Of a stretch of DNA of 64,000 nucleotides, positions 1-11,482 are shown piece by piece (the stretch's first letter is position 1; the number at the start of each line of letters is the position of its first letter). This stretch comes from Anticarsia gemmatalis. Its lineage: Eukaryota; Arthropoda; Insecta; Lepidoptera; Erebidae. The notes beneath the pieces are model-generated. The model did no database searches, had not been told where the DNA came from, and saw only the letters and a program-made list of their open reading frames with translations. A program made the translations under genes and the position numbers. Location: contig NC_134745.1 in the NCBI RefSeq assembly GCF_050436995.1, positions 11,222,001 to 11,286,000 of the forward strand. Direction: 5' to 3'.

Positions 1-3000
1 TTTATAAGCATTGCATTAAATACTCCGTCACGCAATAGTAACTGAATTTGAATGGAATCTGGGACACCGGTTGATCCACGAACAGGATTTTTTATCATAG
101 TTAAAATTTTTGTGCGATCAGAATACTATCTCATAAGGCAACATGTATTTTTAAGTTACACATCTTTGCATAAGTGGATAAATATATCGTCAAAATAAGA
201 ATTCGACACGATGCACGATGTTTCGATGACTGTAATTCAAAATGCACCGAATCATGACAGTTCCACTATTTGGTTCACAAAACTAGATCCTTAACCCGAC
301 GCTCGACGTTCTCTTAGATTAATATAAATAAAAAAGAATTAGGAGGATTACTTTCCGTAACTCCAATCTAACGTTCTCTAGCATAAATTAACAAGAATTG
401 AAATAATAAGAAGTATTCTACAACTTCAATCTAACCAAAAACAAACCAAGATCATTCTTAAAACGAAATAAAGTCAGTCCTTTACCCAAATAAGATTCTT
501 TGACGACATAACCGTGCAAAGAAAACCACATATCTGTGAAACTTGCAAGCTCTTTCTATATTCCAGTATTTCTCTCGTGTTTCGTATCGTGAACGGTTAA
601 GTTACAAACTTGTGCCGGAACTTTGTCTACTAAACTTTGTACTCGCATCGGATTACGGATATGTTTTGTTTTTGTATTAGGTCAGTAGGGCTTCAGCAGG
701 TGCATGATCGTGAGCAATAATCTCGTATGTATAAGGTACTATAATTTGGTATGAGATATGCATGTTTTGTACATTTCTGCAGTAGTCGGCTCAAGTTCTG
801 GAAATATGAGGTATATGAAATCAATCCTTTGTAATCATAAGACTAGAACAGCTGCGGCTGAGTGTGAAATTTTATCATCCTTTTCTATGTATTGAATTAA
901 AATTGACAACGCTCATAAGCTCTACGCTTTGATTTGTGTTTTTGATGATGAAAATGTCTAAAATCACTTTTTCCATATTTATTTGACTTACAGATGTCCT
1001 AAGTATTTTTAATTTAACTCCATCATTATATTAAGGTTTTCAGTCCCATCAGCATATCATAGAAAAAAATGTACAACCATATTTCACCAACTTTGGCGTC
1101 AACCGCAGTCATTACTCGACTAACATGTGGAAAATGACTAATTTCCGGAAGTAATATGTAAATTACGAAAGTCCTTGACATCACAATAAAAAGGTAAAGA
1201 AAATAACAAATGTATTGTTTCTCCTTGACTCTCTTACCTTGAGTTATACTGCTGTAACCATCGGGAGTCATCAAAGGCGTGCCGCCCTCGTCGTACATTT
1301 TGTTAGTTGGATTTTTATAGCGTTTTTAAACCTGATTTGATTCACATCACTTTGAATTTCACTGATATTTTTGGTTGCATCATTTTAAACCAATCTTTCA
1401 CCCATAGTTTAATATTAATCAATTAATTTTATTCAAATTATACCTCGTTGAAATTACAATTCATTAATTAGATAATTCACTTCATCACTTGGTTACTGTT
1501 GATTGATTTTTTTTATAAATTAGAACTAATAGCAATGGCCATTACGTTCATATCAGAAAAATAGTAGGCGTCTATTTATTACTTCTTTATACATACGATA
1601 CGTACATTTAATACTCAAAAGTAATATTACTAGAATTTGTTTACTTGTCTTTTAATTATTTTTTCTAATTCTATTTGACAGACTATATACCCTAGAAGTC
1701 TCTGTATCTACTACTACGCTCTATAACATACAATACCCGCAGTTAGCTTTTCCGTAAAGTATGAACTTCTTTAGGCAAAGGTTGAACAATTCATTAAGCA
1801 ACCACCGCTATCTCAAAGATACGACAGAACTTCAAAACTCGGTGAACAAAATGAAAATGATAGCAAATATCAAAGAATAATTCAGGTGTTAACTTACTTT
1901 ATCAGCGTGTTCCAGACAACTTTGTACATAGAATTGCTGAAACCCTCCTTACAATTTCATTACTGCGGTGCCAGGGCTTATCATAAATCATGATGAAATA
2001 GAACATCTAACAAGCTTATTTACAGTCAATGTTATAACAATGAATTATATTGTTGTATTACATGTTTATCTAACATTTTGTTTGATTTTCATCTTATCAC
2101 ATTTATTGTTTAATGACCAAAAACATCAAGTTCAGCTGTCTAAGTTGATTTATTATACATCTTTGATAGATATTTGGTGTTCCAAATGAAATATACAGCA
2201 GTAAGATAGAGAAGAATGGAGATCATGGAATTAGATTGGTCTGATGACGTAAGTTAGTAGTAACAGAAAGTAATCTCAAGTATATAACCTTCCAAATGTC
2301 CCTCAAATTAGCTACCTAGCACTGGAAAACTACCAACACCTAACACTGGAAACGGACTCTAGGTAATATTTGCTAACGGAACAGCTGAAAAATTACATAT
2401 TAAATAGAAACATAGCTCCCGTGTGGCACAATAAAATTACATATACGAATACACTAAACTTTAGTTTGAACACTAAAATTGTCGTTCAAATGTTACAACT
2501 CTAACAGGTCTATATTGACCCACTTCAGGGAGTTTGAATGAGTTGAAATTTTGCATACAAATGTTGAAGCGCCTGCATTTTAGCTACTTTAGAACGGTGT
2601 AACCGTCCACTAAGTTGAAGAAAACTACTTGAAGGAACTTACGGCACACGAGATCTTGGTTTATTTGACTGATAGTTGCACATATTTTATCACTGAAGTG
2701 CTTACATGAAGCTATAAAATAATCAATTTTGGGTAAATAATTTGGTTTGTAATGAATAGACGCCTACATAAATCAAAACAATATATTACACTTTGTTGAC
2801 TAAGAGTACTTTACAAGTAAAAAATTATGGCTAAGAAAAATCTGAACGTAAAAAGAAAAATATAATAACAAATATTGGCAAAATTCTGTCATACACATAA
2901 CATAACTAACAAAACAAAAGTCATTGAACTTCATACCCTTAAGTGGTTGCCAAAATTATTTACTTCAATATCACAATAACTATTTAACAAATATAACCGT

Positions 3001-6000
3001 TTTTTAACCGTTATTTTTAGTAAAGCACATCACTATTGCGAATTTATTCGGTTTTTAGCATCACGTCATCACTTATACAACAGAGCTTTTAGTTTTTCAA
3101 CACAATTTACGTTGTTTCGCGGCCGCGGGGCACGTCGATACGACTGTGGTGGTGGGACTTCACTACCACCCCGTGGTACCACCATGCCACATGGAATTTA
3201 GAATTGTAGATGCGGCATTTGCATGAACGGAAAGTTTTTTTTTAAGTATTTGGAATTTTAACTTATTTATTCAATGTTTTAGGTTTAGTAGCAGATAGAT
3301 AGATTTTGGAAATAAAGCTGATAATACATTAGATTAAAAAGAATAAAATTTTATGTAAATAAAATTAAATTTACAAAAAATACACGAGCGCTTTCCACGA
3401 TTAATTTGTGGCGAATACATTTTAATTCTATAAATATAAAATACACAAAAAAACCTGAACCAAAAAACAACACGCTCATCAAAATCCCATACTTTTGAAG
3501 TCGTCAACAATCGGTAATCCTAAACAAGATATGCAAGTAACATTCTCGTAAACTGGATGGGCTCAAAGGCTTTAAATATTGATCCCATTGTCACAAGTCG
3601 CAGGGAACTTGACATAATTTCCTTGGTATGCGGAAAGTACTGAGCTGTAACTTTGATAGCACTTTGACAAATGAACATTGTGGAATCTTATTGGACTCAT
3701 TTGTAAGTTCTCGGCAGTATTGAACCGGGTCAATACTGCCGATTAAAAATATTAATAATTGAAAACAACAATAACAATAATTGAAAGATTTGAATGGATC
3801 ATTTTGGTTTTCATTGAGTTGACTGAGTTGTATACGCTTTTGGGTTATACTAGTTTTAGACCACGACTTTGACCGCTTGGAAATATTTACCGGGGTAATA
3901 AGTATTGTGCATGTTTATCCAGGTTATAAACTACCTTTATACCAAATTTAATCAAAATCTGTTCAATAGTTTTTATGTGATAGGAAACAAAGTAGCGTGT
4001 TTATTGAATAACTCTTACGCTTTGACAGAATCTTTACGTGTTTACTGTCAAATCATCAAAATAATTGCTACTAGTTATCCAACCTTGTAAAAATCTAAAT
4101 GTGATTTGAGTAACATTTTTCTTCTTTTTCATTGTTGGTATACGCGTAATTTTTCAAGTAAATACATTTTAATTGAGTATTATTTAAAACCTCAGCATAT
4201 TTTAAGTAACAGTAGCTATTTCAGCCTTATTAGCACGATGTTTAGCTAATTCTTCGCAGGGTGCTTAGAAATTTTACACTCGGCAGGTAGACGATAACAA
4301 ATATTTTAAAGATTAAGCAAGATTAGAGCGATTAAAAAATAAAATATATAATCATTGTTTTTGTTGACTATGTGACTGCTGAAAACTAGTGTAAGGTTCA
4401 ATGCCGGGGTAGGACAAATTGCTATAGGTTTTTTTTTCTCTTTTAGAATATTCTTAATAGTAACCTAGAGTTTGGTAACACTGCGGTAAGTTTACAGAGG
4501 GAACATACATTGGCTATATGTTCCCTCCCTGTTACCTGGGACTAACAATAATGGTGGTATAGCGTGGCTGTATTTTTAAAAACCTGCCACAAACTCTTTA
4601 TCTTTCTGTCTGTCTGTCTTCGGTTATAACAAGCGTGATATTATAAATAAAGAAAAAAAATAAGTGAAATTTGGATCGCAGCTCCATCAAAACAACTTAC
4701 AACATTACAACTGAATGTATCAATCTATGTTCAATCTTGAAATAGCTCACTGAATTTTAATAAGACATTGAGAACTTTGTTTCATGGCTCCTAGTAATTG
4801 TATCGGCCCTGACCGTGTCCATGACTGTTGCATGTTACCATCGATCGACTGCACATCATTTCAAGTTTGTTGTACAGTTAGAAGTTTTACGGCTGCACGT
4901 GGCGCGTTGGAAAGTAGCCTTTTGGTGGATACTTTGTAAGATCTGTTTAATTTTGTGACGGGATGATGTATTTGGATCTTTGAATTGTAAGTTTGATAGT
5001 GGTAAAATATCGTGGAAATGTCATGTGTGGAAAAATACACGAATGTTACTATCAAATTCAGTTGCAAACCTCAAACTAGTCTTTAACAATTTAATTTGTG
5101 ATTTTATTATGGAATTGCTTTTTAAATATTTTTTATTGATTTGGGTGCAGTCATTTAAAACAGGTGACACGATATCACACAAAATCAATTTGACTAAAAG
5201 TTTTTTTATCTATGATGGATTGTTTTAGTTTTATATTAAATCACAGGTGCTACGCCGTAACGTCGTTAAAGCAAGGGTGCTCATTATGAGCGAACCTGCA
5301 CGGTACACCTACAACAGTAATTTAATATTGGACAGGGTTCACCCTGTACACTTTATAGATATTAGATTCATTAAAGTATATCATAATAGGGAATATAGCA
5401 TCCAGTAATATATAAATATCACATTATAATACTTTAGGGAAATATATTCATGAAAAGCCTTTGATACGGTTGCATAGCTATTATTAGACATTATTTGGAA
5501 TTAATCGCTTGGGAGACATAAATACTTCTAATACATGCTTCGATACAGATTCAGAATGACCTCGATAATATAAGTAGATTATGGGGTATGCATAAATAAA
5601 TGTATAGTTAAAGTTTTTTTTGGAACTGCTCAGGGTGGCTAACTGGGGCCAGTATTATTTACGTTCGCTTTTGCCTTAGATGTCGCTAATAATATACCTA
5701 CATAGTAAAGACAAGATAACTAAAAGAAGTTTCACAGTTAAAATGTTGAAAGAGTAACAAATATGCATCCATATTTTTTTTGCATTTATAATATTAGTAA
5801 CATAGGATATAGCGAAATAAAAATGTCAATCTGCACAGAGACAAAGCATAAGCAGTGATCTTACACATTCAATAGTTCTTGTATCAGACAGAAAACATAT
5901 AGAAATTTGCTTGTCATAAATGTTTATTTTATCAATCAACAGGAAAATGATATTTTCTCTAATCGTTCTGATATAATAATTTAGATTTATGTAAGTTATC

Positions 6001-6383
6001 TGTATCTCCTAGGCAGATAGCTTATATAAATCTAATTGATATTGTGAAGAGCGATAGTTCGATATTAATATTTTGGTTTCGTTATTTCTGCTTTAGCCGA
6101 ATGAGGCTTTCGCTGATTTTCGTCAAATCAAAACGTTTATGATTTTTTTACAAGAATAACTGGAATAACTTTAGTGATATAAAAAATATTAATCATAAAA
6201 ATGAATAAACTGATTTATCCAAGCCTATTTTTACCCACTGCCAAACAAATTTTTTTAGCATTGTTATCAATTAATTTAAAGAGAAAATAACTAGTCTTGG
6301 TTTTACATTGATGGTTATAGATACGGAATCCTAAATTAGAATTAGGTAGGCGTTTAATCCGCCTTTAGCTACTTACCTACTTT
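1..6383. other. Gene-poor intergenic stretch
   Basis: AT-rich DNA with no protease exon. Apart from the exon candidate at 1241-1298 and a GC-rich patch at about 3116-3190, I see only short random open frames and a small TCTG simple repeat near 4600. The GC patch reads as a short open frame on the minus strand with no recognisable product. Confidence 0.6.
1241..1298 (-). other. Weak candidate 5' coding exon
   Basis: On the minus strand an ATG at 1298 opens a GC-richer stretch of about 19 codons (MYDEGGTPLMTPDGYSSITQ). It is followed by a good donor-like AAG/GTAAGA near 1240, after which the frame becomes AT-rich and low complexity. The composition stands out from the surrounding DNA, so this could be the first coding exon of a gene running left out of the window. 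No acceptor or partner exon was found between here and position 1, and I do not recognise the peptide. Confidence 0.25.
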
Positions 6384-6430
6384 AGATAATATTGTGATTC
6401 TAGTCGTTATGCTAATTTATATATATATGG
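6384..6430 (+). promoter_or_regulatory. Promoter elements of gene 1
   Basis: A GATA-type site (AGATAAT, 6384-6390) lies about 28 bases before a TATA stretch (6418-6428). The gene 1 ATG is about 43 bases further on. The order GATA, TATA, short leader recurs in front of most genes of the array. Confidence 0.5.
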
Positions 6431-6470
6431 TTGTTGTTTCACTATTTTCAGAATCACTTAAGTATTAAAG

Positions 6471-7921
6471 ATGCGTGCGATCGCTTTCTTGTCGCTATGC
6501 GTGGCCGCGGCCTCAGGTATTGTACCCATAATAACTTTCTTTCATTTTGGTTTAGATCATCTTGTTTCTGCTCAATCAGTGTTACTTTCTTCATTTATTT
6601 TATTCTAACATCTCATAACCTACACATGAGCATAGGAATCAAGATAGTAATTACTTCTCAAAATATCAACACGATAAGAATTTGGGATTTATTTTTAATT
6701 AATGATCTTGTTGCTCTGTACGTTTATCTATTTTATTAGGTCCTGTTTTACCAATCTTTTGGTTTTGTTTGCAGCTGTCCCCTTCGATTCCCAAAGGATC
6801 GTTGGCGGATCTGTAACTACTATTGACCAACATCCTAGCCTTGCTGCCCTACTCTACACATGGGACTTCCAACATTATTACCAAGATTGTGCTGGTTCTA
6901 TTCTTAACCAAAGGTCTATTCTTACCGTTGGCCAATGTTTAGAGTAAGTTGATGTGTAATTTTTTTTATAATGTTAAAAATATTATTGAAAATTGTTTCC
7001 TTTTGTTGGTAAAAAGTTCACGCATATCAATGTTATGTAGCTACCTGAAATCAATATCAAAGATACCACTAATACCCTTTGATTATCGTAATAATATTCT
7101 ATCCGATACAGTAAATTAATTTATGGCCCGATTATTAGCTGACCATTTATAGAATCACGAATGAGATAAAACTATAACATGAAATATGAGTGTGTTATTA
7201 TTATGTTTCTAGGGGAGATACTATATCAAGATGGCGAGTTCGTGTCGGTTCTACTTACGCGAACAGTGGTGGCACTGTTTACAGCACCAGTAGCATCCTC
7301 GTCCACATGGATTACAACAGCAGATCCAAGGACAACGACATCGCCATCTTGCAAGTCTCCAGCCCTATAATTTACAACGATGTTGTTCAACCTTGTCAAA
7401 TTGCTGGCCCTCTTTTCAACGTACCTGATGATTCGATTGTCCAAGCTGTCGGATGGGGAAAAACTGCCGTAAGTGTTGTAGTTCTGTGTTGAATTTCGTC
7501 CTGTCCCGGTGGGCCTTTCAGGTAAATAACAGAATTGGACTGTATTATTTCCCTGGAAGGCCCGCGGGATAGCTGACGTATAACTGGAGTAAATTCGTCG
7601 TCATCTCATTGGTTTTGTGTGTTTCAGTATACTGGTCTCAGTTCGGAGCAGCTTCGCCAAGTAGATCTCGTGACTGTGAACCAGGGCAGTTGCCGTCGTC
7701 GTTATTTGCCGACTATTAAGGCCGTTACAGACAACATGTTGTGCGCTGGCTGGAAGGATGGTGGTCGAGGCCAATGTGATGGTGACACTGGCGGTCCTCT
7801 CATCTTCAATGGTGTAGTCATCGGCTTATCCTCCTTCAGCAACTTCTGCGGTATCGGCACCTTCCCAAGTGTTAACACTCGTGTCAACCGCTATATTCCT
7901 TGGCTCCAAATTAATGCCTAA
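6471..7921 (+). CDS. Gene 1: catalytically dead trypsin-family homologue
   Basis: Four exons: 6471-6516, 6775-6943, 7213-7468 and 7628-7921, giving 254 residues. Intron phases are 1, 2 and 0, with consensus borders. Residues 1-16 form a signal peptide, a short propeptide ends at Arg23, and the mature chain starts IVGG at 24. The S1A fold is clear: three Cys pairs expected from C42-C58, C168-C182 and C191-C220, the GWG motif, and a SEQLR segment after intron 3. The catalytic His is Gln69 (motif TVGQC), Asp114 is kept (NDIAIL), and the catalytic Ser is Thr211 (GDTGGP). Position 189 is Gly and position 226 is Ser, so there is no trypsin pocket. With His and Ser both gone, peptide hydrolysis is not expected. 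It may be a secreted serine protease homologue acting as a binding protein, decoy or cofactor; that role is inference. Intron 3 holds a small imperfect hairpin (about 7503-7570). A likely polyadenylation signal ATTAAA is at 7962. Confidence 0.92.
7503..7570. repeat. Small inverted repeat in gene 1 intron 3
   Basis: Two arms of about 22 bases (CTGTCCCGGTGGGCC... and ...GGCCCGCGGGATAG) are imperfect reverse complements around a loop of roughly 25 bases. They are much more GC-rich than the surrounding intron. This is probably a degraded hairpin element or a structured RNA segment in the intron. Confidence 0.45.
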
Positions 7922-9214
7922 AATTGCATATAAAATATTTATAAGATAAATTATTGTAAGTATTAAAAATATTAAGAAAAATACATGTTGTTTATTTATT
8001 TGTTGCGTTGGCGCGGTGACAGCACAAAGAAGTAAACATAAATATCAATCATTTCTTTTGTTGTAATCTAATTGTGGTATTATCGCGTAATGCTTAGTTT
8101 ATATTAACACCATGAAAAAGAAAATACAAATATGATTTAAAATTAGAGTAACAAGACGATTGGGCTGTACAGTAGCACGATTTTCTACTTTCGAGTTTGT
8201 CGGTACTTCCGAGTATCGAGAGAACTCTCGGTACTGGCTGTAGGGAATCGTGCTACAGCATTACGGTGGAATACAGAATCGTCCCTCCTTTTTAGGCAAT
8301 TCTTAAGTATGCCATCTTAGTCACTTTGACGTATACAAGTTACGCAATTCTCCAGAACTAAATGATTTTGGTCTTCAAGCGACTACCGCCATACAAATCC
8401 ATCGAGGTTTGTACACGAGTGGTGACGCCGACATTTGTCCCGCGACTGGATTTTAACGATGGTAGACGTTTGAAGAATACACTCGTTGAGATTTGAAAAC
8501 TTGTGCGAAAGCCCTGTGTACAATACAAAGACAGAAATATTTTCAGCATGACTTTAAATTAAATATTTTTGAATTCGGCCGTAAGTGCAAATGCAGACAT
8601 CAGATAAGAAGCCATACATTTGTAATACAATCTAGGTATGATTTTATGAATGTAGGTAATGAAACACAAGGCTGTATACTTTTTAGCCAAATTGATTATG
8701 ATAATAATTATTAATGGAACAATAATAAGGTTGTAAATCCATGTGATAACAAAAGAGATAGTACATAATGACCTATAAACAACAAGATAAAGATTGCACC
8801 GAATATTATTTACAAATACAATGTTTTTACATAGTTTGGTACATATTTTTAAAGAAGTCTAGGGAGGCTATTTCGTGCTATATGATAGGTGATATACAAA
8901 TACAGCTGAAGCGTGATTCTCTACCACTCTAGCTATTGAGGAGTTTTGTAATGTAAATTTGATCAATGCCTCTGGCGGACGTCATAGAGACAATTTCAAA
9001 TGTCAAACTTTTGGTACTCGATAGTAATAATTTTGATTGTTTTGAACAATCAATTAAGGTGTTAAAATGTCATTCATATACATATACGTCGTCACGCCTG
9101 TTATAAATGATATATGAAATACATCCACGTTTCGCCATTTACAATGTCAGTCCAGGTACGTCACTTAACTGGCCAACTATTAAAAAATATTTAGATACAA
9201 ATTATAAAAGACTA

Positions 9215-9290
9215 ATACTTTGCCCGATCCGAGAATCAAACCCGAGACCTCGTTATCAGCAGTCACATACCTAACCAACTAGACCATAAC
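9215..9290 (-). repeat. tRNA-derived SINE head fragment
   Basis: Read on the minus strand, it has an A-box-like TGGTCTAGTTGG and a B-box-like GGTTTGATTC about 35 bases apart, the RNA polymerase III promoter of a tRNA-derived SINE. It does not fold as a complete tRNA gene, and AT-rich SINE body or tail follows. Confidence 0.55.
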
Positions 9291-9605
9291 ATATATTTTA
9301 TCTATTTATAATATTTTATAATTCATCGCTAATACCTGTGCTTAAATATAGGAAAGCTTTACCACAAGTTTTCCTATTTTTAAGCCAAGCAATACTGCAG
9401 TTGACAAAACACATACAGAAGGTTTTACTGAAAACACATGACTATGCTATTAAATACATTACAATTACTATCCGCCGACACAGAAAAAACAATAAACAAA
9501 CAGTAATTGACAGTTGATTGGAGACTTAACTTACGTAGACATGACGACCAAACACAAGAAAGTGACAACATAGTATTAGAAGTGCACGCCTGTTAATAAA
9601 ACTAT

Positions 9606-9874
9606 ACTAATATTATAATACTAATATTATAAGCTGAAGAGTTTGTCTGTTTGTTTGTTTGTTTGTTTTTTTGAACGCGCTAATCTCAGGAAATACTGGT
9701 CCGATTTAAAAAATATCAGTGTTAGATAGCTCATTTATCGAGGAAGGCTATAGGCTATATATCATCACGCTACGACAAAAAGGAGCAGAGTACGAGTAAA
9801 AAATGTTACAAAAACGGGGAAAATTTTGACGCATTTTCTCTTATGCTGCAAGCGAAGTTGCGCGGGTCAGCTAG
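9606..9874 (+). repeat. Interspersed lepidopteran repeat (GTTTGTTTG...GCGCGGGTCAGCTAG)
   Basis: It starts in ACTAATATTATAAAGCTGAA followed by a GTTTG microsatellite and ends in AAGTTGCGCGGGTCAGCTAG. Related copies lie at about 13101-13206 (truncated), 16101-16360 (minus), 27511-27766 and 36676-36928. There are no obvious terminal inverted repeats. It is probably a non-autonomous element, class not decided. Confidence 0.65.
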
Positions 9875-11384
9875 TAAAACTATAATCTATCTAAATCTAA
9901 GCCGTACGAAGATAATTTGATAAAACACAGCCATCTGTTGACTGACTATACAGGTGTTAAGCCAAAACTAAAAGGATTATCACCTTGACGTCAAGTAAAT
10001 GTCTTTAAATAGATACCTACTTAAAAATATGCAAGTCTTGCACAATATTTTAAAAACAAAATCAATTTATCGGTTTTTTATGAATTTATCTATAAATATT
10101 TTGGTCACTAGTTTAAACGTTCATGTAAACATACGAATTTGGCATACCTAAAATATTTGTACCTAGAGTAAGATAATAATAGACATCATCAGATAGTACT
10201 GAGAATGTGTCTATAAACATAAATAAATATTGATAAGAAGGAGTATTACTGCACTAAGTTTAAGCTCACTCCTAAATATTTGCCAAACAAAACCTACAGA
10301 CATTTTGGTTTTAGAAATATTTTTTGGGGGACTATTGTGTATCTCCGTTGAAAAAGATCTGATAGCTACTTTTTTGTACACTGTTTCGGTTCTAAAATGT
10401 TAATTACTTAGTGCTAGTAGCTTTCAAACTGAGGTACACTAGCTGTCAATTATGCAACACAAAAAGCACGCTGCACGCACTCACAACAGATTTGGTGTTT
10501 AATCAAACCAAAAAAAGCTTGTGTGGTAATGAGAAAAAACGATTTAAATGGTAGATTGCGAATGTTAGTTCAAATAAGATGAGGTAAAACCTCAACAGCA
10601 TAAAACCAAAATAACGTATTAACTGTCTACAAATCTCTTAAGAATTCAATACAACTCCAGATTATTTTAGATATAAATAAAAATAAAATTTTCATCTATT
10701 TTCCATAGTTACCTATATTTGCGACATGTTGCCAACAATGTCCAACAAAACTAGGTACCGATTAGAAGGCAAGCAAATAGAATTAAAGCACATTCGCAAA
10801 ATATAGATAATAGCCGTTGTTAATCTCGATCGGACATATGAACAATTATCGGTAGGTATGTGAAAACAACAGGAAAATTGTAACGATATTATTGCACTTA
10901 TCTAGATAAACATATTGAAGCTTCCAAATATTTTAAGTAAAGAAATTGTCAAGCAAGAAACTGTTCAATTCGGTGAGGGGTTTTTTAATGTAATAAATAA
11001 AATGTATAAAAAAAAACAAGACTTTTAATTTATCCGCGTTTTATTCCCACTGAAATTGCGTTGAACAAATTTTGAGGCTTCATTTGTTTTAAGAACCATA
11101 GTGTAGTTTTTGTTAATTCAAACTTTGAAAAAACAAGAAGCACTGGAACTGTTTGTAAAGTATGTTCTATTGCATTTTACTTAAAATTATTATAAAGTCA
11201 AGAGTCAAGATGGACAATATGGATTTGAAAGATATTTATTTTTTTCGGAAACTATTGATAATACAGTTTGTTACGAACTACCTAATACATCGCTTCAGTT
11301 GCGCAACATTGATGCACCGCGATAATAAAAAAAATGATCCCTAATAATTAAAACCAGTAATCTCCATTGAGTAGATAGTTATTA

Positions 11385-11430
11385 AGATAATATAGAAAGT
11401 ATTATTATTAGTGTCCATTTCAGTATATAA
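11385..11430 (+). promoter_or_regulatory. Promoter elements of gene 2
   Basis: AGATAA (11385-11390) precedes a clear TATATAA box (11424-11430). The ATG lies 53 bases downstream of the TATA box, leaving a short leader. Confidence 0.55.
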
Positions 11431-11482
11431 ATGCTTGTGCCCTTATTTAGGGACAGTACTTGACAGTACGTGACACTTAAAG

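Larger units (their letters stand above)
7968..11384. other. Intergenic stretch with repeats
   Basis: No gene seen. It holds a short hairpin (about 8172-8262, arms GTAGCACGATT and AATCGTGCTAC), a fragment of the AGAGAATCG hairpin family (about 8910-9045), a minus-strand tRNA-derived SINE head (9215-9290) and an interspersed repeat (9606-9874). The remainder is AT-rich with short chance open frames. Confidence 0.55.
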
